A program made the position numbers and the translations under genes. A stretch of DNA of 64,000 nt from Pseudomonas sp. G2-4 (GTDB lineage: Bacteria > Pseudomonadota > Gammaproteobacteria > Pseudomonadales > Pseudomonadaceae): NCBI RefSeq assembly GCF_030064125.1, contig NZ_CP125957.1, positions 2,790,001 through 2,854,000 of the forward strand, written 5' to 3'. Below, piece by piece: positions 15,001-64,000 of this stretch. The notes below the pieces were generated by a model. The model searched no databases. It was not told where the DNA came from and worked only from the letters and a program-made list of their open reading frames with translations. Every line of letters begins with the position of its first letter. Positions within the stretch are counted from its first letter, which is position 1.

Positions 15001-17002
15001 ATCCGCTGACGTTGGCGGTGGATGACCAGGCCGAGGGGTTCAGCCTCAGTGTCATGACCCCGGCGCGCATTGGTGCGCAGCGGATTTGCGGCTATGTACA
15101 GCAGACGTTGGAAAATCTGATCGAGATGCTCGAACAGGCCCCCCAAGCGCCGCTGCATCAGTTGTCGATTCTGCCACCCGGCGAGCGCCTCAAACTGCTG
15201 GCCGAATTCAATACCCGCGAAGCTGACGCTCCACAGGAACAACAGGCCATCCAGGCGTTGTTCGAGGCGCAGGTACAGCGCACGCCGGACGACTTGGCGG
15301 TGCTGGGGGGAGAGCAACGGTTGAGCTATCGCCAGCTGAATGAGCGGGCCAACCGCCTGGCCCATTACCTGCGCAAGCAGGGCGTGGCGCCGGATTCGCG
15401 CGTGGCGATTTGCGTCGAACGCAGCGTTGACATGGTGGTCGGGCTGCTGGCGGTGCTCAAGGCGGGTGGCGGCTATGTGCCGCTGGATCCGGCTTATCCG
15501 GCGGAGCGCATTGCGTTCATGTTGCAAGACAGCGCGCCGGTTGCGGTGCTGACGCAGGCAAGCACCCGGGCGCTCTTGTCGCAGGCTCAGGTGCCGCTGA
15601 TCGACCTGGATGCCGGTCCGTGGCAAGACGAGCCGGATCACAACCCGCACGCGACGGGCCTGACACCGGCCCATCTCGCCTATGTGATCTATACCTCCGG
15701 CTCCACCGGGCTGCCCAAAGGCGTGATGGTCGAGCGGCGTGGCCTGGGCAACCTGCTGGACTGGTACCTCGAAGACCTGGCCTTCCATGCCGGCGATGCG
15801 GTGCTGCTGGCGTCTTCCTATAACTTCGACCTGACCCAGAAGAACATCCTCGCGCCGCTGATGGTCGGTGCCGCGCTGCACTTGGCCGAAGAGCCCTTCA
15901 ACCCCCGTGGCATCGTCGCCCAGATCGCCAACGCCGGGATTACCCACCTCAACATGTCGCCCAGCGCTTTCCATGCGCTGGTGGACGCCGACGATCAGCA
16001 GGCACTGGCTTGCCTGCAGCGGGTGGTCTTGGGCGGTGAGCCGATCCAGGTCGGCATGCTGGAGAAACTGCCGCAGCCACGGCCGGCGGTGATCAACAGC
16101 TACGGGCCGACCGAGTGCAGTGACGTGGTTGCCTGGCACACCGCTGATACCGATCTGGAAACCTACCGGGACCAGTCGATTCCGATTGGCAAGCCGATCC
16201 GCAACATGCAATTGCACGTGCTGGACAGCCACGGTCAGTTGCTGCCGGTGGGGGTGCCCGGTGAGATCCACATCGGCGGTGTCGGGGTGGCGCGTGGTTA
16301 TCTCAACCTGCCGCAGCTCAGCGCCGAACGCTTCATGGCCGACCCGTTCTATGGCCAGTCCGACGCCCGCTTGTACAAGACCGGCGACATCGGTCGCTGG
16401 TTGCCCGACGGTACGTTGCAGTACCTGGGCCGTAACGACGATCAGGTGAAGATCCGCGGTTTCCGCATCGAACTGGGCGAGATCGAAGCCAAGCTCGCCC
16501 AGCACGAGGCCGTGAAGGAAGCGGCGGTGCTGGCCCGTGAAGACGTCCCGGGCGAGAAACGCCTGGTGGCCTATTTCACCCAATACTCGCCCGATGAGGC
16601 GCTGAACATTGAAGCGCTGCGCACCTACCTGCAAGCACAACTGCCAGCCTTCATGGTGCCGGTGGCCTACGTCTACCTGGACGCCATGCCGCTGACGCCA
16701 AACGGCAAGCTCAACCGCAAGGTACTGCCGGTACCGGGCCTGGATTCACTCATCAGCCGTGGCTATGAAGCGCCCATCGGCGAAACCGAAATCACACTGG
16801 CCCAGCTATGGGCTGAAGTGCTCAACGTAGAGCGTGTCGGCCGTCACGATCACTTCTTCGAACTGGGCGGGCATTCCTTGCTCGCCGTCAGCCTGATGGA
16901 GCGGATGCGCCAGGAAGGCATGGAAGCGGATGTGCGGACGTTATTCGAGCAGCCCACGCTCTCGGAATACGCGGCAACGACAGAAAAAATGGAGATTGTC
17001 CT

Positions 17003-17006
<4 letters not shown>
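1..17006 (+). CDS. Peptin-type NRPS, 5'-truncated, modules 1-6
   Basis: Non-ribosomal peptide synthetase that extends a lipopeptide by six residues in the cytoplasm. The reading frame is open to the window edge (first full codon at 3), so the true start lies upstream; the GTG at 15 sits inside an A domain and is not a start. In order: the C-terminal part of an A domain and its carrier protein (PCP), then five C-A-PCP modules. Every PCP has the FFELGGHS phosphopantetheine site. All five C domains carry the N-terminal HHLxxxxGD motif of dual condensation/epimerisation domains, and there are no separate E domains. Predicted substrates are unknown, Ala, Val, Leu/Ile-type, Thr and homoserine. The protein ends a few residues after the last PCP with a short tail (EKMEIVL), presumably an interaction tail for the next protein. 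It overlaps the next gene by 4 bp, so the two are probably translationally coupled. Confidence 0.96.
3..860 (+). other. NRPS module 1 (partial): A domain end and PCP
   Basis: Only the A-domain region downstream of core A5 is present: GELYIGG and YRTGDL (A7), KIRGLRIELGEIE (A8) and NGKLDRRALP (A10, near 522). The PCP serine is at 696-698. The selectivity residues lie upstream of the window, so the substrate cannot be read. The visible part resembles the Ser- and Thr-type A domains of this locus more than the Ala-type ones, for example NTRVYLLDAH rather than NTQFYLLDE. Confidence 0.85.
861..4076 (+). other. NRPS module 2: dual C/E-A(Ala)-PCP
   Basis: The C domain has HHLAAEQGD at 996-1022 and HHMALDH at 1356-1376. 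The A domain starts about 2277 with YTSGSTG (A3) at about 2754 and FDLAVYE at 2889. Specificity positions read DLYNNALTY plus the A10 lysine, a code I associate with Ala. The PCP serine is at 3912-3914. A dual C domain here predicts that the residue from module 1 is epimerised to D. Confidence 0.8.
4077..7301 (+). other. NRPS module 3: dual C/E-A(Val)-PCP
   Basis: The C domain has HHLSAEQGD at 4212-4238 and HHIALDH at 4572-4592. The A domain starts about 5496, with FDASTLDVW at 6090. The code DALWIGGTF is the usual Pseudomonas Val code. The PCP serine is at 7137-7139. The A domain is nearly the same as that of module 19. Confidence 0.85.
7302..10535 (+). other. NRPS module 4: dual C/E-A(Leu/Ile-type)-PCP
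   Basis: The C domain has HHLAAEQGD at 7437-7463 and HHMALDH at 7797-7817. The A domain starts about 8727, with FDASTMDVW at 9321. The code reads DAMFLGCTY, which is an aliphatic pocket; Leu, Ile and Val cannot be separated by eye. The PCP serine is at 10371-10373. Module 8 carries the same code and a near-copy of this A domain. Confidence 0.75.
10536..13793 (+). other. NRPS module 5: dual C/E-A(Thr)-PCP
   Basis: The C domain has HHLAAEQGD at 10671-10697 and HHMALDH at 11031-11051. The A domain starts about 11952, with FDFSVWE at 12564. The code DFWNIGMVH is the classical Thr code. The PCP serine is at 13629-13631. The next C domain is of the divergent HHLVDDATS type, so this Thr is predicted to end up as dehydrobutyrine (Dhb). 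Confidence 0.88.
13794..17003 (+). other. NRPS module 6: dehydrating-type C-A(probable homoserine)-PCP
   Basis: The C domain keeps HHLAAAQGD (13929-13955) but its active-site motif is HHLVDDATS (14289-14315) instead of HHMALDH. It also has IYALAPLQEG where neighbours have IYPLAPLQEG. The A domain starts about 15210, with FDLTQKN at 15825. The code DLKNVGSDV resembles the homoserine code (DLKNFGSDV) as I remember it. The A10 motif is NGKLNRK and the PCP serine is at 16875-16877. A homoserine next to a Dhb matches corpeptin residues 8-9. Confidence 0.7.
16991..16994 (+). promoter_or_regulatory. Ribosome binding site of the second NRPS gene
   Basis: GGAG lies 8 nt before the GTG at 17003, inside the last codons of the upstream gene. 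It supports the GTG start and the GTGA start/stop overlap. Confidence 0.7.
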
Positions 17007-30175
<13,169 letters not shown>

Positions 30176-30209
30176 GTCACCAGCAGTCTCCATCCGCGTT
30201 GCAGTGCCC

Positions 30210-30229
30210 TGTCCCGGGCCTTCCGGGCA
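30210..30229 (+). promoter_or_regulatory. Candidate syr-syp-like box (LuxR-type operator)
   Basis: A 20-bp element, TGTCCCG then 6 bp then CCGGGCA. The syr-syp box bound by SalA/SyrF in P. syringae, as I recall it, is TGtCccg-N6-cggGaCA. The left half matches 7 of 7 and the right half 5 of 7, with all the most conserved TG.C and G.CA positions kept. It lies about 290 bp upstream of the third NRPS start. The same bases sit in a longer hairpin (CCCTG-T-CCCGG, loop GCCTT, CCGGG-CAGGG; 30207-30232), so a transcript-end role for the upstream gene is an alternative, though no T-run follows. Confidence 0.45.
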
Positions 30230-30300
30230 GGGTTCACACCTCGGATTCTCCTCCTCCGCACATTCTGCCGGGGCGCCGTCTGGGCTTGTCCCTGCTTCCC

Positions 30301-30331
30301 ATGACAGACATCGCCTACCGAATGTTCTAAT
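30301..30331 (+). promoter_or_regulatory. Possible sigma70 promoter for the third NRPS
   Basis: ATGACA (30301-30306, 5 of 6 to TTGACA) and TCTAAT (30326-30331, 5 of 6 to TATAAT) are separated by 19 bp, slightly long. It lies downstream of the syr-syp-like dyad and would give a 5' leader of about 180 nt. Two hexamers alone are weak evidence. Confidence 0.3.
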
Positions 30332-30345
30332 TTTTTTTGGCCTGT

Positions 30346-30372
30346 AAGGAGGCCGTCCGCGAGGACCTCCTT
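30346..30372 (+). other. Leader hairpin that would mask an AAGGAGG
   Basis: AAGGAG (30346-30351) pairs with CTCCTT (30367-30372), and an inner GTCC/GGAC stem closes a GCGA tetraloop; GCC is bulged. The perfect Shine-Dalgarno-like sequence has no convincing start codon behind it and is 167 nt from the NRPS start. It could be a regulatory leader structure or chance. Confidence 0.35.
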
Positions 30373-30518
30373 CGGTTGAACGTGACGATCATCCATAACT
30401 CTGGCCCGTGCGCCGAGGTCGGCCCAACCGCCGCCATCCAGCGTCCAGGCGCCGCGCCGTACCTGAAAAACACATTTTTTATCGTCAACCACTCCGAACT
30501 AGAAAAGCAGGTTCTTCG

Positions 30519-61457
<30,939 letters not shown>

Positions 61458-61485
61458 CCGTCCTTCCTTCGCGCGCATCCATGGA

Positions 61486-61508
61486 GCCCGGCGCCACACT
61501 GGCCGGGC
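61486..61508 (+). other. GC-rich hairpin between NRPS 3 and the adaptor gene
   Basis: GCCCGGC (61486-61492) and GCCGGGC (61502-61508) form a 7-bp perfect stem around a 9-nt loop in the 78-bp gap. No T-run follows, so it is not a clear terminator. It may stabilise the mRNA end or reduce read-through into the transporter genes. Confidence 0.3.
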
Positions 61509-61535
61509 CTGAAATCAACGCACTCATGGTTATTT

Positions 61536-62687
61536 ATGGAAAAGTCGAAGTTTCGCAAAATCGCTATCGTGCTCGTACTGGTCGTGGTGGCCGGTCTGAT
61601 TTTCTACAGCGCTCAATCGCCGGGCAAACCGCCGGATTACCTGACCGCTGTGGTCGAGCGCACGGATATCGAGAACGCGGTGTTGGCGTCCGGGACGCTG
61701 CAGGGCATCAAGCAGGTCGACGTCGGTGCCCAGGTGTCGGGCCAGTTGAAATCCCTCAAGGTGAAATTGGGCGACAAGGTCAAGAAGGGCCAGTGGCTGG
61801 CGGAAATCGATCCGATGCTGGCCCAGAACTCACTGCGCCAGACCCTGGTCAACGAAGAGAACCTGGTGGCTAAGCGGCAGGCCACGGCGGCGCAACTCAA
61901 GGACGCCAAGGCCACCTATGATCGCTACAAAAAACTGCAACCGGACGATGCGATCTCCAAGCAGGAGTACGAGACCGCCGAGTCGAACTACAAGGTTGAA
62001 GCGGCCAATCTGCTCTCCCTTGATGCGCAGATCAAGGACGCTCGTATCCAGGTGGAAACCGCGCGGGTCAACCTGGCCTACACCCACATCGTCGCGCCGA
62101 TCGATGGCTATGTGGTGGGGATCGTGACCCAGGAAGGCCAGACGGTGATTGCCGAGCAACTGGCGCCGGTCCTGCTCAAGCTCGCTGACCTGGACACCAT
62201 GACGGTCAAGGCCCAGGTGTCGGAAGCCGATGTGATTCACATCGTCCCCGGCCAGGAGGTGTATTTCACCATCCTGGGCGAATCGGAAAAGCGTTACTAC
62301 GCCAAGCTGCGCGGCACGGAGCCGGCGCCGCAGAACTTCCTCGAAACCCAGGCCGCCGGGACGCCAAAACAAAATACCGCGGTGTTCTACAACAGCCTCT
62401 TCGACGTGCCGAACCCCGACCATCGCCTGCGCATTTCCATGACGGCCCAGGTCCGTATCGTCCTGGACAAGGCCAAGGACGTATTGACCGTTCCCGTTGC
62501 CGCCCTGGGTGCGAAAAACCAGGATGGCAGCTTCGTGGTCCGGGTGCTGGACGCCGAAGGCAAGGCCCAGCCGCGCAACGTGCAGACGGGCATCAACAAC
62601 AACGTCAGGGCCGAGATCAAGGATGGCTTGGCTGAAGGTGACAAGGTCGTCATCGGCGAGCCGACCCCAGCCGTGGCGGGAGCCTGA
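61536..62687 (+). CDS. macA: MacA-family periplasmic adaptor (lipopeptide export)
   Basis: Membrane-fusion protein of 383 aa, the usual MacA length, expected to link an inner-membrane MacB pump to an outer-membrane channel. Residues 8-26 form one N-terminal membrane segment (IAIVLVLVVVAGLIFYSA). The first half of the lipoyl/barrel-sandwich domain is at about 53-92 (GAQVSGQ, GDKVKKGQ) and the second half at about 183-212 (VAPIDGYVVGIV, EGQTV). An alpha-hairpin lies between them (about 93-180), and the beta-barrel and membrane-proximal parts follow. It begins 78 bp after the NRPS stop; I see no clear Shine-Dalgarno before ATG 61536. The pump gene follows 2 bp after its stop. Position after a peptin NRPS suggests it exports that lipopeptide. 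It also resembles the pyoverdine exporter adaptor PvdR. The symbol is family-level only. Confidence 0.9.
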   Translation: MEKSKFRKIAIVLVLVVVAGLIFYSAQSPGKPPDYLTAVVERTDIENAVLASGTLQGIKQVDVGAQVSGQLKSLKVKLGDKVKKGQWLAEIDPMLAQNSLRQTLVNEENLVAKRQATAAQLKDAKATYDRYKKLQPDDAISKQEYETAESNYKVEAANLLSLDAQIKDARIQVETARVNLAYTHIVAPIDGYVVGIVTQEGQTVIAEQLAPVLLKLADLDTMTVKAQVSEADVIHIVPGQEVYFTILGESEKRYYAKLRGTEPAPQNFLETQAAGTPKQNTAVFYNSLFDVPNPDHRLRISMTAQVRIVLDKAKDVLTVPVAALGAKNQDGSFVVRVLDAEGKAQPRNVQTGINNNVRAEIKDGLAEGDKVVIGEPTPAVAGA

Positions 62688-62689
62688 CC

Positions 62690-64000
62690 ATGACGCGACC
62701 ATTGTTGGAACTTGAAGGCATCACCCGCAGTTTTATCGCGGGTGAAAAGGCGTTCACGGCGCTCAAGGACATCAACCTGACCATCAATGCAGGCGAAGTG
62801 GTCGCGATCACCGGGGCGTCCGGTTCCGGCAAGTCGACCCTGATGAATGTGCTCGGCTGCCTCGACCATCCGAGTTCCGGAAGCTACAAGGTGGACGGGC
62901 GCGAAACCGGCTCGATGACCGACCAGGAGCTGGCGGTGTTGCGCCGTGACCACTTCGGTTTCATTTTCCAGCGCTACCATTTGCTGCCGCACCTGAGTGC
63001 CTTGCACAACGTCGAGATGCCGGCCATTTACGCCGGTGCCGTCGAGTCGCAGCGACACAGCCGTGCTGGCGAGCTGTTGACGCGCCTGGGGTTGGTGGGA
63101 CACTTGAGCAATCGGCCCAATCAGCTCTCGGGCGGCCAGCAGCAGCGGGTGAGTATCGCCAGGGCGCTGATGAACGGCGGCGACATCATTCTGGCGGACG
63201 AACCCACCGGCGCGCTGGACACCACCAGCGGCAAAGAGGTGATGAAGATCCTGCTGGAACTCAACACGGCAGGGCATACGGTCATCATCGTGACCCACGA
63301 TGAGAAAGTGGCGGCCCATGCCCAGCGCATCATCGAGATCCGCGACGGCGAGATCGTCAGTGATCGACCCAATCCGCAGCGGCTGCTGGAAGATCAGCCG
63401 CCTCAGGAAACACGCCCGGCCAAAGTCAAACCAGCGAACAGCCTGCTCGCCAGTTTCGGGTTGTTCAGCGAAGCGTTCAAAATGGCCTGGGTGGCGTTGA
63501 TTTCGCACCGGATGCGAACCCTGCTGACCATGCTGGGCATTATTATCGGCATTACGTCCGTGGTCTCGATCGTCGCCATCGGTGAAGGGGTCAAGCAATA
63601 TGTCCTGAAAGACATCCAGGCGATCGGCAGCAATACGATCGAGATCATGCCCGGGGCCGACTGGGGGGACAGTCGTTCGACGGCTATCGAAACCTTGGTG
63701 CTGTCCGATGTTACCGCCCTGAGCGACCTGTATTACATCGACAGTGCGACCCCCAACGTGGGTCGCAACCTGTTATTGCGTTATGAAAACATCGACCTCA
63801 ACGCAACCGTCAACGGTGTGAGCGAGAGCTATTTCCAGGTTCGCGGGATCAAGATCGGCGCGGGCGTCGCGTTCAGCAAGGACGATGCCCGGCGACAGTC
63901 GCAAGTGGTGGTCATCGACCACAACACGCGCCAGAGACTGTTTGGTCCGCACACCGACCCGCTGGGCAAGGTGATTCTGGTCGACAACCTGCCTTGCACG
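62690..64000 (+). CDS. macB: MacB-family ABC transporter, 3'-truncated
   Basis: Fused ATPase-permease of the MacB type; 437 codons are present of the roughly 650 usual for the family, and the frame is open to the window end. The ATPase domain has Walker A GASGSGKST (42-50), Q-loop FIFQRYHLL, signature LSGGQQQR (from 146), Walker B IILADEPTGALD (catalytic Glu 171) and switch His 203. After a Pro-rich linker, the first membrane helix lies about 277-300 (HRMRTLLTMLGIIIGITS), followed by the start of the periplasmic domain. A GGGAG 7 nt before ATG 62690, inside the end of the adaptor gene, supports the start and tight coupling. With the adaptor it should form a tripartite exporter; the outer-membrane partner is not in the window. 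The symbol is family-level only. Confidence 0.92.
   Translation, partial: MTRPLLELEGITRSFIAGEKAFTALKDINLTINAGEVVAITGASGSGKSTLMNVLGCLDHPSSGSYKVDGRETGSMTDQELAVLRRDHFGFIFQRYHLLPHLSALHNVEMPAIYAGAVESQRHSRAGELLTRLGLVGHLSNRPNQLSGGQQQRVSIARALMNGGDIILADEPTGALDTTSGKEVMKILLELNTAGHTVIIVTHDEKVAAHAQRIIEIRDGEIVSDRPNPQRLLEDQPPQETRPAKVKPANSLLASFGLFSEAFKMAWVALISHRMRTLLTMLGIIIGITSVVSIVAIGEGVKQYVLKDIQAIGSNTIEIMPGADWGDSRSTAIETLVLSDVTALSDLYYIDSATPNVGRNLLLRYENIDLNATVNGVSESYFQVRGIKIGAGVAFSKDDARRQSQVVVIDHNTRQRLFGPHTDPLGKVILVDNLPCT

Larger units (their letters stand above)
30176..30518 (+). other. Intergenic region between NRPS 2 and NRPS 3
   Basis: This is the only gap over 300 bp. It holds a GC-rich dyad (30207-30232), a possible sigma70-type promoter (30301-30331), an 8-T run (30331-30338), a hairpin containing an AAGGAGG (30346-30372) and a second T-rich stretch (30475-30480). 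No convincing small gene is present. The contrast with the 4-bp overlap upstream suggests the third NRPS can be transcribed on its own. Confidence 0.7.

Noticed and set aside
30408..30518. In-frame upstream extension of the third NRPS
   Set aside because: The 37 extra residues are basic and low in structure, have no ribosome binding site, and precede a docking domain that starts naturally at ATG 30519.
61458..61535. Rho-independent terminator after the NRPS
   Set aside because: The hairpin at 61486-61508 is not followed by a T-run and the exporter genes probably belong to the same transcription unit; recorded only as a hairpin.
62387..63598. Minus-strand open frame opposite the transporter genes
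   Set aside because: It is antisense to intact MacA and MacB coding sequence with all motifs; it shows no domain of its own.

Overview
The window is almost entirely a non-ribosomal peptide synthetase (NRPS) locus on the + strand, of the kind found in plant-associated fluorescent Pseudomonas. GC content is high, and the condensation domains are mostly of the dual condensation/epimerisation type typical of Pseudomonas lipopeptides. The gene order is three large NRPS genes, then a MacA-type adaptor and a MacB-type ABC exporter, as in the syringopeptin/corpeptin (peptin) clusters. There are no tRNAs, rRNAs, CRISPR arrays or insertion sequences that I can see.

Layout. (1) 1-17006: a 5'-truncated NRPS carrying the end of one adenylation (A) domain plus five complete modules. 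(2) 17003-30175: a four-module NRPS that overlaps the first by 4 bp and opens with a TubC-like docking domain. (3) 30176-30518: a 343-bp intergenic region with a dyad resembling the SalA/SyrF syr-syp box, a possible promoter and a leader hairpin. (4) 30519-61457: a giant nine-module NRPS (10,312 aa), also with a TubC-like N-terminus, ending in two thioesterase domains. (5) 61536-62687: MacA-like adaptor. (6) 62690-64000: MacB-like ABC transporter, cut by the window end.

Reading the A-domain specificity positions by eye gives this module order: unknown, Ala, Val, Leu/Ile-type, Thr, probable homoserine, Val, Leu/Ile-type, Ser, Ala, Ala, Ala, Val, Thr, Thr, Ala, Dab, Ser, Val/Ile. From memory this lines up with residues 4-22 of the 22-residue lipopeptide corpeptin. 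The starter and first three modules would then lie upstream. The main predicted difference is a Ser (dehydroalanine) where corpeptin has a dehydrobutyrine.

The most informative signal is in the condensation domains. The three that follow Thr, Ser and Thr modules 5, 9 and 14 carry HHxVDDxTS in place of the usual HHxxxDH. The domains after Thr module 15 and Ser module 18 do not. This pattern predicts which hydroxy residues are dehydrated. A domains of the same specificity are near-identical at DNA level and several modules are mosaics, so the line has evolved by internal recombination and gene conversion. Module numbers below (1-19) count A domains in the window; adding 3 gives the proposed corpeptin residue.
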